From: Asbonarchaeum sp964517675
Lineage (GTDB): Archaea; Nanohalarchaeota; Nanosalinia; Nanosalinales; Nanoanaerosalinaceae
Assembly (NCBI GenBank): GCA_964517675.1
Contig: CAZFEL010000002.1
Span: forward strand, 124,001 to 188,000
DNA length: 64,000 nucleotides
Direction of reading: 5' to 3'
The position numbers were made by a program, and so were the translations under genes. Below, piece after piece: positions 17,227 to 25,021 of this stretch. A model generated the notes under the pieces. That model was not told the origin of the DNA. It did no database searches and saw only the letters and a program-made list of their open reading frames with translations. How positions within the stretch are numbered: position 1 is the stretch's first letter; each line of letters begins with the position of its first letter.

Positions 17227-18407
17227 CACGATACGAATGCGACAAATGCGAGAAATCCTTTGAATCGGAAGACGCACGCGAACAACACGAACAAGACTAC
17301 GACCACAGCAAGCTGCAGGAGTGCCCGGACTGTGATGAGACCTTCAGCTCCGAGGGGGAATACCAGGACCACCGCAAGACGCATCGAAATGCGGCACAGG
17401 AGGTGATGGTGTCGTTAAGCTGGAAGCATCTACTGGGTGTCGGTGTTGTGGTGTTGCTGGTGGCGGGTGTGTTCGTTGGCTTGTCCGGTTCCTCTGGACA
17501 GGACTCTTCAGTCGCTACGGACGCGGGTGAGACCGGGACACGGCCGGGGATGACGGCGGCCGATGCCACGTTCACCACGGCTGACGGTGAGACAAAGCAG
17601 CTGTCCGATTACCGCGGGCAGAAGGTGATGTTTTGGGTCTTCGCCACCTGGTGTCCGAGCTGTAAACAAGGGGCGCGGGCACTTCAGGCGAACAACGATG
17701 AGCTCCAGGACGTGAAGATCATCGCCCTCAAAACCGCAGGGAACGCCGGGTACAGCGGGCCGTCGATTTCCGGGTTTGCGCAGCAGTACGCACCGCGGAT
17801 GGTCAATGCGGACAACTGGGTGTGGGGCGACCTCTCTACCGCGTCCACGAGTAAATGGAACCCGCAGAACCGTCCGGACATCTACTGGCTCATCGCTGAG
17901 GATGGAACAATCCAGGCAAAGACTGGTGCACCGGCCGCTACAATCGATAGGATCACACAGTTTGCCGAGACACAGGAAGCATCGTCGAGCGGTGACCGTC
18001 CCGGTACCTCCTACGAGACGCAGGGACGACAGCACGTTCCACAGGGCCAGTCACATCCCGACTACAATTCGAACCCGCCAACCTCTGGCTGGCATTATCC
18101 CAAATCAGCAGACTGGGGCTTCTACACCAAAGAACTGCCGGACGAACGCGTCGTGCACAACCTTGAGCATGGTGGGATCTGGATCTCCTACACCAGCAAC
18201 GTCAGTCAGACAACGGCGGACAAATTACGGTCAGTGGCACAGGAGAATCCGAAGAGTGTCATCGTAACCAAGCGGAACGCGAACGATGCACCAATCGCCG
18301 TCGCATCGTGGGGACAATTGATGGAGCTACAGCAGTTCGACAAACAGCGCATCGAGACGTTCATCGAGGAAAACATGAACAACTCCCCGGAACCGTTTGC
18401 GGGGTGA
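17223..18407 (+). CDS. zinc-finger / membrane / TlpA-thioredoxin / DUF3105 fusion
   Basis: 394 residues. Residues 1-55 hold two C2H2-type fingers (YECDKCEKSF...H...H; ECPDCDETF...H...H). A membrane helix (about 68-88) separates them from a TlpA-like thioredoxin domain with CPSC (about 140), and the C-terminus (about 255-394) matches DUF3105 (HPDYNSNPPTSGWHYP, VHNLEHGG). Topology would place the fingers inside and the redox and DUF3105 domains outside. A most unusual domain order. Confidence 0.75.
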   Translation: MTRYECDKCEKSFESEDAREQHEQDYDHSKLQECPDCDETFSSEGEYQDHRKTHRNAAQEVMVSLSWKHLLGVGVVVLLVAGVFVGLSGSSGQDSSVATDAGETGTRPGMTAADATFTTADGETKQLSDYRGQKVMFWVFATWCPSCKQGARALQANNDELQDVKIIALKTAGNAGYSGPSISGFAQQYAPRMVNADNWVWGDLSTASTSKWNPQNRPDIYWLIAEDGTIQAKTGAPAATIDRITQFAETQEASSSGDRPGTSYETQGRQHVPQGQSHPDYNSNPPTSGWHYPKSADWGFYTKELPDERVVHNLEHGGIWISYTSNVSQTTADKLRSVAQENPKSVIVTKRNANDAPIAVASWGQLMELQQFDKQRIETFIEENMNNSPEPFAG

Positions 18408-18413
18408 GACGGT

Positions 18414-18926
18414 ATGGTTCAGCGATACGTTGAGGCGTACAGGGCAGCGTTCAGCACGGTGTTTTCCGAAAGAAAATACCAGCTGATAGGCTTTCTGACC
18501 TTCGTGGCCTTTCTCACCCTTTACCTGTTTACGCTGCCGGCGACGTATACGGGTGGCCGTGTAGGGCTGGTGTCGCTCCGATTGTTGACGCCGACGCTTG
18601 CGGTTTTCTCCGCCGTCATGGCAGGTCTGGTATCGCTCATCCTATCGTTTACCGTGTATACAGTACAGATAGGTGGTTCATCGAGTGCAGCTGCTACGAC
18701 AACCGGTTTTCTTGGGAGTGTGTTGCCGCCATTGCTGTGCTGTTCGCCTATTCTTCCGATCGTAGCGGCTTCTGTTGCAGGGATGTTTCCGGCGGTGTTT
18801 GGTGTGAGCGGTTTCGTCCAGGGGTTCGTGGCTACCTATGAAGTTGAGATACTGACCGCGGCCACGGTTGTGTTGCTGTACGCCTCGCTGCGGAACGCCA
18901 AGAGCGTAACCCAGTGTTCGATATGA
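18414..18926 (+). CDS. membrane protein with intramembrane Cys pair
   Basis: 170 residues, about five membrane helices, with PPLLCCSPILPI in the centre, comparable to GCASC in the protein encoded at 16711. Follows the fusion gene by 6 bp. A likely partner in thiol/metal transport. Confidence 0.6.
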   Translation: MVQRYVEAYRAAFSTVFSERKYQLIGFLTFVAFLTLYLFTLPATYTGGRVGLVSLRLLTPTLAVFSAVMAGLVSLILSFTVYTVQIGGSSSAAATTTGFLGSVLPPLLCCSPILPIVAASVAGMFPAVFGVSGFVQGFVATYEVEILTAATVVLLYASLRNAKSVTQCSI

Positions 18927-19093
18927 TAAGGTTACTGGAGATCCTGGTATCTTTCTTGTCGCTGGTCGGTGATAGCGCAGTAGGTTTGTCATCCGGGAAC
19001 TCGAGAACAGGTCGTCTGTTCCAGGTACAACATTGGCTCGGTACGATGGGTATCTGGGATGTCCGTGCAGTAGACGAGGTCCTTTGCGTGTAG
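18923..19093 (+). CDS. possible 56-residue protein
   Basis: ATG overlaps the upstream stop (ATGA) and the frame runs 56 codons with a hydrophobic N-terminus (MIRLLEILVSFLSL). No family; position is the only support. Confidence 0.3.
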   Translation: MIRLLEILVSFLSLVGDSAVGLSSGNSRTGRLFQVQHWLGTMGIWDVRAVDEVLCV

Positions 19094-19322
19094 AAACGAC
19101 CGGAATCGATGAGATCCTACTGGGCGACACCCAGAGGCAAAAATACCTCTCCACTTGGCCATTATGAACCTGGGGCCAGCATCAGTATGATGGCGCAACG
19201 TTGTACTTTGTATCGCTGATGTTCCGGAAAACGGAATAACTCGCGGGGATCTGAACCTTGAAGACACACCGCGCTTTCAGCAGCTATCAAATCCTCGGGA
19301 GCGAGGGAACGGAGCGACGGAG
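19094..19322. repeat. non-coding stretch with hairpins and a decayed tRNA-Ala 3' copy
   Basis: No gene seen. 19222-19236 is a TTCCG/CGGAA hairpin and 19293-19306 a CCTCG/CGAGG hairpin. 19239-19259 (ACTCGCGGGGATCTGAACC...) is a decayed copy of the tRNA-Ala 3' end found intact at 19326. Confidence 0.6.
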
Positions 19323-19460
19323 TGGACTCGCGGGGATTTGAACCCCGGGCCTCCTGCTGTTCCGCGTCGCATATCAGAGATATGCTCGAATTCCCTTCCC
19401 CACTGAGCTCGGAAGGAAATGTTGCGAAGCAGGCGTTCTGCCAGGCTGAACTACGAGCCC
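19323..19460 (-). tRNA. tRNA-Ala(CGC), intron-containing
   Basis: Acceptor GGGCTCG/CGAGTCC (one G-U pair); T-arm CGGGG-TTCAAAT-CCCCG; anticodon stem CCTGC/GCAGG, loop TTCGCA then A, anticodon CGC. Intron of about 60 nt at 37/38 with a perfect hairpin at 19369-19385 (GCATATC stem). Flanked by a decayed 3' copy downstream and a 5'-half copy upstream. Confidence 0.88.
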
Positions 19461-19643
19461 AACACGCATATCGGCGTGGACGATTGACCGGTCCGCAAGC
19501 GAACCGATCGGTAGGTTTGTGCCGGGTCCGCGGTAGCGGATCCCGGCCTTGCATCCTCAGGGCGTAACCTGAGTCTGCCAGGCTGAACTACGAGCCCGAA
19601 TGTAGCGACGTTCGATCGCGCGGACCGGTTCCGAGGGAACCGG
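19461..19643 (-). repeat. decayed 5'-half copy of tRNA-Ala with hairpin module
   Basis: On the minus strand, 19597-19574 repeats the first 24 bases of tRNA-Ala; a CTCAGG/CCTGAG hairpin and an 11-bp hairpin (19521-19547) follow, homologous to the module after the tRNA-Val copy. Further hairpins at 19463-19478, about 19489-19507 and 19625-19643 (perfect CCGGTTCC/GGAACCGG). Confidence 0.7.
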
Positions 19644-19706
19644 CTGGAAGTAATGTACCGGGCCTTCGAGGTTGACCGGTGGGATTGAATCTGGCGTCCA
19701 ACGTTT

Positions 19707-20318
19707 TTATGCGTTCTCGGCTGTGGCCTCGATGCGGCAGCTGTCTTTGCCCTCGCAGGCACAGCGGGTCTCTTCTGCGGTAACCTCGGTGTCCCAGAAG
19801 TAGGTGAGGATGCCTTCGATGACGCCTGTGAAAAAGCGGCATTCCTTCTCGCCTGTCTCGCCGTGGCTTTCTGCTTCGAAGCCGTTTTTGGTGATGAAGG
19901 CGGCGTGGTTCCCGTCTTCGTAGTCCTCGATGGCGACATCGCCGACCCAGCCGTCGTAGGTGCTGAGGCCGAGGATCTTCTCGATCTGGCCGAGGTTGCT
20001 GGTGTCGGTGATGGACCGTAGCTTGTCGAGTTCTGGTGGGTCGAGGATGAGCTGGAGGTCATCGAACTTCGATGAGTTCCTGAACTCGGTATCGAGCTTG
20101 CTGGCGATGGTGTAGCCGGCTTCTGATCCGAATTCTTTGATCTTCCGTTGCATGATGGGGCCGGCGAGATCTTCCATGTTCTGGAAGAGGTCTGCGATCA
20201 TCTTGGTGGGGAAGAACACGAGCCGGCGGCCGGCGTAGGAGACGATACCGTTGTTGGAGACATCGAGGTCGACGACGCGGGGTGCGAGGTCGTGGAAGGC
20301 CTGCTGGCGTTCAGTCAT
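19707..20318 (-). CDS. V4R-domain protein
   Basis: 203 residues, last gene of a three-gene run. C-terminal V4R (4-vinyl-reductase) small-molecule-binding domain: ECRFFTGVIEGI ... AEETRCACEGKDSCRIE with the conserved Cys residues. The N-terminal ~90 residues resemble those of the gene at 20835, so the two are duplicates. Ligand unknown; V4R domains often bind hydrophobic ligands or heme in sensors. Confidence 0.78.
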   Translation of the reverse strand: MTERQQAFHDLAPRVVDLDVSNNGIVSYAGRRLVFFPTKMIADLFQNMEDLAGPIMQRKIKEFGSEAGYTIASKLDTEFRNSSKFDDLQLILDPPELDKLRSITDTSNLGQIEKILGLSTYDGWVGDVAIEDYEDGNHAAFITKNGFEAESHGETGEKECRFFTGVIEGILTYFWDTEVTAEETRCACEGKDSCRIEATAENA

Positions 20319-20320
20319 CG

Positions 20321-20851
20321 TCAGTCCTGTATCCGGAATGTGCAGGTTTCATCGCCGTTGGCCCGACATTGTTCTTCGACGAACCTGGCCGGGGTGTCGG
20401 TCTGTTCGGCTGCGCCGGTGAGGATGCCGCTGAGGAAGTAACAGGTCCGTCGCTGATCGTAATCTTTCTTGAGGTGCTCGACGGCGGTGGGGGAAGAGGG
20501 GAACACGATGCTGTCCTCGTTCACCGTGGGGTCGGAGTACCCGAGGAAACGGAGGAGGCCGAGGAGGTCCCCGAGTGCCTCGTCGAGGTCTGTGCTGGTA
20601 TCGAGAAGCTCGAGGAGGTCGTTCCCGTATTCTTCGCCGGTCTCTCTGAGGATGCCTCCTGCCCCGCTCCCGTAGGTGTCTGCAAGGAGGTCGAGGATGT
20701 CTGCCATGAAGTAATCGGCGCCCATGATGTTGAACCGCTCGCCTTTGAGTGTGAGCTCGCCGTTCTCATCGCCCCGCATGGTCTCGTCTTGCTGGAGCTG
20801 GTTGAATGTGGTATCTTTGTGCTGTCGAACGGTCTCAAGATCGATCGTCAC
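20321..20851 (-). CDS. divergent V4R-domain protein
   Basis: 176 residues from GTG 20851, inside the 3' end of the upstream gene (overlap 17 bp). C-terminal RTCYFLSGILTGAAE ... EEQCRANGDETCTFRI keeps the V4R Cys pattern; the N-terminal part (FNIMGADYFMADILDLL) differs from its neighbours. The stop is 3 bp before the downstream paralogue. Confidence 0.72.
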   Translation of the reverse strand: MTIDLETVRQHKDTTFNQLQQDETMRGDENGELTLKGERFNIMGADYFMADILDLLADTYGSGAGGILRETGEEYGNDLLELLDTSTDLDEALGDLLGLLRFLGYSDPTVNEDSIVFPSSPTAVEHLKKDYDQRRTCYFLSGILTGAAEQTDTPARFVEEQCRANGDETCTFRIQD

Positions 20852-21455
20852 GTTGTACCACCATGATACATCTGTCGTCTCCCTCGCAGGCACAGGATGT
20901 CTCTTCGGCGTGGAGGTCGCTGGTGTCCCAGAAGTATGCCATCATGCCTTTGAGGACGCCTGTGAGGAACTTGCATTCTTTGTTTCCTGTTGTGCCGTAG
21001 CTCGTGGATTCGAACGCGTTCTCTGTGCTGATACGTATCGTTCTGTCTTCGTCGTAGTCGAGTATCTCTGCGGGCCCGATCCAGCCGACGTGGCGGCCGT
21101 ATCCGAAGATTTTTTCGATCTGGGCGCGTGTGTCGGTCTTCTTGAGCTCCCGGACCCCGCCGATGTCGAACCCGGAGTCTGTAAGGATGGAGAGGGCATC
21201 GCGGATGTTGACGGATTCGAACTCTGCGTCCATCTTTGCGGCGATACCGTGGCCGGCCTCGTGTCCGAACTCCTGTATCTTCCTGTCGATGACGGGACCG
21301 GCGACGTCTTCCATCTTCTCGAACAGCCGGGAGAACATCGTGGTGTGGAAGTAGACGAACCGTCTGTCGGCGAACTCGATCTGTCCATCGTCATCGACCT
21401 GGGCGTCGAGGATATGCGGTGCCAGCCGGTAGAATGCCTCCTGGACGTCTGACAT
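20835..21455 (-). CDS. V4R-domain protein
   Basis: 206 residues from ATG 21455. A TATA-like AGTATTTAAT (minus strand, about 21481-21491) about 25-30 bp upstream supports this start rather than ATG 21464. C-terminal KECKFLTGVLKGM ... AEETSCACEGDDRC is a V4R domain. First gene of the triple operon. Confidence 0.78.
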   Translation of the reverse strand: MSDVQEAFYRLAPHILDAQVDDDGQIEFADRRFVYFHTTMFSRLFEKMEDVAGPVIDRKIQEFGHEAGHGIAAKMDAEFESVNIRDALSILTDSGFDIGGVRELKKTDTRAQIEKIFGYGRHVGWIGPAEILDYDEDRTIRISTENAFESTSYGTTGNKECKFLTGVLKGMMAYFWDTSDLHAEETSCACEGDDRCIMVVQRDDRS

Positions 21456-21740
21456 AGGACACAATTATTGGGCCTGCATTAAATACTTTCCAGCAGGAGT
21501 ATTGGATGGTAAGGAAAATGCGGGTAGAGGGCGAGGCGGGATCCAGAACGCCTGCAGTCGTGCAGCGGCACACTCTGTTGGGATGTCCTCCGGACACCCC
21601 TTCCTTGCGTGAAGTCCTGAAATCTGGGATTTCAGTCGACTCGACCGGACTCATGAAGTTTGGGAGTACGAGCGTAACCGTGGCGTGGGGCGGGATTCGA
21701 TGCCGAGGTTCTCGGAGAGAAACGAGGCGGTTCGAATCAA
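21456..21740. repeat. hairpins and two decayed tRNA-His 3' copies left of attL
   Basis: Besides the V4R promoter, 21528-21555 and 21683-21707 are degenerate copies of the 29-bp attachment core (GGCGAGG...CGGGAT...). Hairpins: 21552-21565 (CTGCA), about 21580-21600, 21617-21635 (perfect 8-bp CTGAAATC) and about 21704-21719. Confidence 0.65.
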
Positions 21741-21769
21741 AAAGGGCGAGGGGCGGGATTCGAACCCGC
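21741..21769. repeat. attL, 29-bp core
   Basis: Identical to 31569-31597. Corresponds to the tRNA-His T-arm and acceptor 3' strand plus five flanking bases, but has no 5' half of the tRNA. Confidence 0.9.
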
Positions 21770-22122
21770 ACCGGGACCGGCTCGAACGCGAGCTCGAGTC
21801 CCTGAAAGGACGGGTCGCCGACATAAAGGAACGGCTCGACAGTTTCTCCCCACGTCGTCACTACCAGTACGACCCCGACGAGGACCAGGGCGACCTCGAC
21901 GAGCTCATCGGCCACCTATGGACCCACGGTGAGGCAACCACCGACGACCTCGAGGACATCTACAGGGACGTGAACGCCCGACAGCGGCTCTACCAGATCG
22001 CCGAGGATGTCGCCGACAGCAACCCTCCGATCCAGTACCGCCGGACCGGTGGCGGTCAGGGCGAGCAGAATAAACTGATCCTGGACAAGGACCAGGCCCG
22101 CCAGCTCTGGAGGGATCAGTGA
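21742..22122 (+). pseudogene. 3' part of the attP-spanning viral gene
   Basis: No start codon exists between the core and a long coding stretch (ERELESLKGRVADIKERL, then an acidic C-terminal domain ending QLWRDQ). Chromosomal ATG 21700 is in frame, so a hybrid protein could be made. In the circular element the frame joins exactly to the gene start at 31471, giving a 159-residue protein with a central coiled coil. The core encodes KGEGRDSNP in both halves. Possibly a DNA-binding regulator; family unknown. Confidence 0.75.
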
Positions 22123-22412
22123 TGTCCGAACACACGATACGCGGATGCGACTGGTGTGGCAAGAAGATTAAGGACACCAGAGAAGACGTTGAAGAATGGG
22201 AAAAGCACTGGGAGGTACGGGTTCTCCCCAACGGGATGAAAGACATCGGTGCTGAGTCCATCACTCTCTGCGAGGACTGTGTTGGCGAGATTAGGGATCT
22301 CGCAGGAAGCACGTGCCGCGAATGCCCTTCTTGTGGCGGCAAGACAAAGCCCAACGACAAAGAACCTGGCATCATCAGCTGCCAGCTTTGTGACTGGAAA
22401 GGTGATGCCTAA
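22122..22412 (+). CDS. zinc-ribbon protein
   Basis: 96 residues; ATG overlaps the previous stop. Four Cys pairs: CDWC, CEDC, CPSC and CQLC (with an additional CREC). Two zinc-ribbon knuckle sets suggest nucleic-acid or protein binding. Next gene overlaps by 1 bp. Confidence 0.7.
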   Translation: MSEHTIRGCDWCGKKIKDTREDVEEWEKHWEVRVLPNGMKDIGAESITLCEDCVGEIRDLAGSTCRECPSCGGKTKPNDKEPGIISCQLCDWKGDA

Positions 22413-22612
22413 TGAAGTGCGCGCCTCCGATGTGTGTCTACGAGTTCCGGTGTCCGCACTGTAAGCACGAGTGGACTGACCCGCTGCTCCCCTCACGGGA
22501 CATCAGATGCCCCAACGACGAGTGCGGGCTCCCCATGGACCCGGAACAGCCCGGCAACCACCGCATCGTCAACAACTCCAACCTCCCACGGGCACGCGCC
22601 CGCTACGGGTGA
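22412..22612 (+). CDS. FmdB-like zinc ribbon
   Basis: 66 residues from ATG 22412; ATG 22430 (MCVYEFRCPHC) would give the classic FmdB-type start. CPHC and CPNDEC form the ribbon. Role in the element unknown. Confidence 0.65.
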   Translation: MKCAPPMCVYEFRCPHCKHEWTDPLLPSRDIRCPNDECGLPMDPEQPGNHRIVNNSNLPRARARYG

Positions 22613-22616
22613 TCCC

Positions 22617-22727
22617 ATGAGGCTTCTAAAATGGCTTCTGCCGCGGTGGTGGGGGTATCTGGTCGGCCGTGTGATCTTACAGACCTACCTACCGAGAGAA
22701 TGGAGGTTGGATTACGATGGCGACTGA
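22617..22727 (+). CDS. 36-residue basic/aromatic small protein
   Basis: MRLLKWLLPRWWGYLVGRVIL: a single amphipathic or membrane helix. Starts 4 bp after the zinc ribbon and overlaps the next gene by 11 bp. Supported by tight packing only. Confidence 0.45.
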   Translation: MRLLKWLLPRWWGYLVGRVILQTYLPREWRLDYDGD

Positions 22728-23013
22728 TGCGTCGCTCCAGAATTGGCTGGAGATGCTTCCCGGACTCTCCCAGCTCCAGTACCGCGTTCTGAAAGCGGTT
22801 AAGAAGCATCAACCGGTCACGTTCCGGGAGCTCGCCCGGGAGATGGACGACCTGTCCGATCGGACGGTCCAGCCCCGGCTGTCAGAGCTGGCGGACAAGG
22901 GACTCGTAGACGACTCCACGTCCCGGCCCTGCCGCCGCAGCAACCACGACCGTCCCTGTACCGCCTACCAGATCACAGACAAGGGCCGGGAGGTGGTCTT
23001 CGATGGACTATAG
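22717..23013 (+). CDS. winged-helix DNA-binding protein
   Basis: 98 residues. LQYRVLKAVKKHQPVTFRELAREM ... TVQPRLSELADKGLV is a MarR/PadR-like wHTH, with a wing carrying two Cys (RPCRRSNHDRPC). A likely viral transcription regulator. Confidence 0.75.
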   Translation: MATDASLQNWLEMLPGLSQLQYRVLKAVKKHQPVTFRELAREMDDLSDRTVQPRLSELADKGLVDDSTSRPCRRSNHDRPCTAYQITDKGREVVFDGL

Positions 23014-23191
23014 CGCCTTCGACCAGCCCGAGACGCGGGAGCCTCACGACGGCTGGAATGACTGTCAACGAGAGCACTGCGCCATGTGTAACAAGTACCG
23101 GCGCTGGATCGCTGACAGGCCCGATGCCGCCCAAGAACGGCTCGATCAGGAAACACGCAACACCGCCCGAACCGACCTGGTGACCTCATGA
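23003..23191 (+). CDS. small Cys-containing protein
   Basis: 62 residues, starts inside the wHTH gene. C-x4-H-C-x2-C pattern (DCQREHCAMCNKY) may bind zinc. No family recognised. Confidence 0.5.
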   Translation: MDYSAFDQPETREPHDGWNDCQREHCAMCNKYRRWIADRPDAAQERLDQETRNTARTDLVTS

Positions 23192-23337
23192 TGGCCCTCA
23201 GCAGGTCCTTCCTCCGGCAGCTCGAACACGACAAAAAGCACAAAGGCCAGCAGGAGATCACCGAGTTCACCGAGCTGTCGATCCTCGAGGAAGACGACCA
23301 GGACGGGGACGGGTTCACGATCCTGGAGGATCGATGA
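23188..23337 (+). CDS. 49-residue acidic protein
   Basis: ATG 23188 overlaps the previous stop and its own TGA overlaps the next ATG (GATGA). Basic N-terminus, acidic C-terminus. Coding status inferred from the overlap pattern. Confidence 0.5.
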   Translation: MMALSRSFLRQLEHDKKHKGQQEITEFTELSILEEDDQDGDGFTILEDR

Positions 23338-23738
23338 CGATGGTCGAGGACGATGAGATCAAGGACATCCTCCGCGACATCCGCGACGAGCTCCAGACCC
23401 TCAACCGTCAACGGGGCAACTCCCGGCCCACAACCCAGGTATGGGAGGGAGAAGCCGGCAAGAAACACACCGACACAGCACAGAAAGTCATCGACAAGTG
23501 CATCAACAGCAGCCACGGCCTCCGAACCGGCCAAGTGAAAGAGGTCGCCGACTTCTCAAAGACTGAAAGCGCCACGTCCCTGATGCGGAACATCGCCGGC
23601 GAGATCGACCAGTTCGAGGCCCGCATCCAGCGCGGCAGCAAGCCCGCCCTGCTCCTCCACAAAAAAGCCAACGACGACCCCGACAACCCCGGCCAGGACG
23701 ACCAACCTCAACAGGCGAGCAGCCCGTACGTGGGCTGA
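23334..23738 (+). CDS. viral protein, possible DNA-binding
   Basis: 134 residues. N-terminal short coiled coil (DEIKDILRDIRDELQTLNRQR), then a helical region with an HTH-like look (TGQVKEVADFSKTESATSLMRNIAGEI), and a Gln/Pro-rich tail. A T-rich run follows the stop (CCCCGTTTTTTC at 23742-23753), a probable transcription end. Confidence 0.6.
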   Translation: MTMVEDDEIKDILRDIRDELQTLNRQRGNSRPTTQVWEGEAGKKHTDTAQKVIDKCINSSHGLRTGQVKEVADFSKTESATSLMRNIAGEIDQFEARIQRGSKPALLLHKKANDDPDNPGQDDQPQQASSPYVG

Positions 23739-24055
23739 CGCCCCGTTTTTTCTTCGTATCCCGCGGGAGATATATAGTGTCCCGCGGGACACCTTCCAGA
23801 TTCACGAAAAGCCACGCGCGTGTGCGCGCGACCCGTGAACGCCAAGACCCGACAATTCTGCCCTTTTAGGAACCCGAACCAACCACCAACCAACTACTTT
23901 ACAATAACAACATTCATAACATGGTTTTATATAGTATAAACCGTCGTTGGTCTCGCGCGCGTCACGCGTGCGCACGACAATCTCGCAATCTGGCAGGTGT
24001 CCCGCGGGATACCAGTTCGTTACCTACCGGTAATACTGTAAGCCGCTTGCTGTAG
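23739..24055. promoter_or_regulatory. iteron-bearing non-coding region (origin or control region candidate)
   Basis: About 317 bp without genes. The palindrome TCCCGCGGGA occurs three times (23758-23767, 23780-23789, 23999-24008), each in a TATA-flanked setting (AGATATATAGTG, GGATACC). Between them are alternating GCGCGC/GTGCGCGCG runs at about 23815-23832 and 23954-23975 and an AT-rich core with TTTTATATAGTATAAAC at about 23924-23940. Fits a viral replication origin or a strong divergent operator. Confidence 0.5.
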
Positions 24056-24538
24056 ATGTTTCATATAGAGCCGCTCTGTAAGGTATTCTTCGAAGGTGTA
24101 GCGGTTATGCGGCAAGGTGAGCAGAGCGATCTTACGGACATGGATGACATCCACTTTATGGTGGGGACGTACGCGAACCAGGGAAAGGCTGTGAAGGCTC
24201 TTGAGGCGGCCATCGAGGATGTACGGGACGAGCAGGGCCACGGCGGTGTGATACGGCCGGTCCAGTTCTTCGAGGTCTCCGTTCATCCGGAGGTCGAGGA
24301 GGAGTTCAGGAAGCGTCTCTCGGCCCTTCACAGCCCGGATTACTTCGAGCAGTTGGCAGGACGCGTCATCAATAAGGTCCGGAACCTGATGTATTCGATG
24401 ACCGGCATCGACCGGTTCCAGCCCGTCGATGATGGCGAGGAGGTCTATCTCGACGTGTTCGATCACGTGTACGCGTACGTGGTCGGCGAGCACGACGAAC
24501 GCAGCCATAAAGAACCGAGAGGCGGCCTGTTCCGATGA
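24056..24538 (+). CDS. hypothetical viral protein
   Basis: 160 residues from ATG 24056 (ATG 24107 is a shorter alternative). Mixed alpha/beta sequence with no motif I recognise. First gene after the iteron region; the next gene overlaps it by 4 bp. Confidence 0.55.
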   Translation: MFHIEPLCKVFFEGVAVMRQGEQSDLTDMDDIHFMVGTYANQGKAVKALEAAIEDVRDEQGHGGVIRPVQFFEVSVHPEVEEEFRKRLSALHSPDYFEQLAGRVINKVRNLMYSMTGIDRFQPVDDGEEVYLDVFDHVYAYVVGEHDERSHKEPRGGLFR

Positions 24539-24669
24539 ACGACATCGTCCTGGCCGCGATCGTGTTCCCGGTCGCGTGGCACACCTCGAAGTGGCTTGCC
24601 CGGATCGTTCCGATCGTTCTCCTTGCCGGAGCCGCCGCAGCACTGACAGAGGATGATAGCAATGGCTGA
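24535..24669 (+). CDS. 44-residue one-helix membrane protein
   Basis: ATGA overlap with the upstream gene. MNDIVLAAIVFPVAWH and IVPIVLLAGAAAAL form hydrophobic stretches; a possible virion membrane peptide. Confidence 0.5.
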   Translation: MNDIVLAAIVFPVAWHTSKWLARIVPIVLLAGAAAALTEDDSNG

Positions 24670-25021
24670 CTGTAGAGTTGACGGCTGTGACTGGGTGGGA
24701 CAGGACGAAATATCCCATCTCAAGATGAAAGCCGTCCACGGCGACGACGACCACGAGGAAGCATACCAGAAACATCTTGATAACAAGAACAACGGCCGCA
24801 GCACCGGCTCACAGTCCAGCACAGGGTCATCGGTCACGGAGTACCAGGCCCCGGACACCGATCAAGGATCGGACGAGGACGATGATCGCCCGCACGTGAA
24901 CGACCTCAAGGAGCTCGACCGATCGGAGCCCTGGATGCGGGCGGCCCTGAACGACGGCAAGCGGTACTGGAATCCGGACACAGAGCAGGTCTACGGCCCC
25001 GGTGAGGTGCGTGGCGCATGA
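24662..25021 (+). CDS. C2H2-finger-like viral protein
   Basis: 119 residues from ATG 24662. CRVDGCDWVGQDEISHLKMKAVH is a C2H2 finger (C-x4-C-x8-H-x6-H); the rest is a low-complexity acidic tail. Next gene overlaps by 4 bp. Confidence 0.6.
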   Translation: MADCRVDGCDWVGQDEISHLKMKAVHGDDDHEEAYQKHLDNKNNGRSTGSQSSTGSSVTEYQAPDTDQGSDEDDDRPHVNDLKELDRSEPWMRAALNDGKRYWNPDTEQVYGPGEVRGA

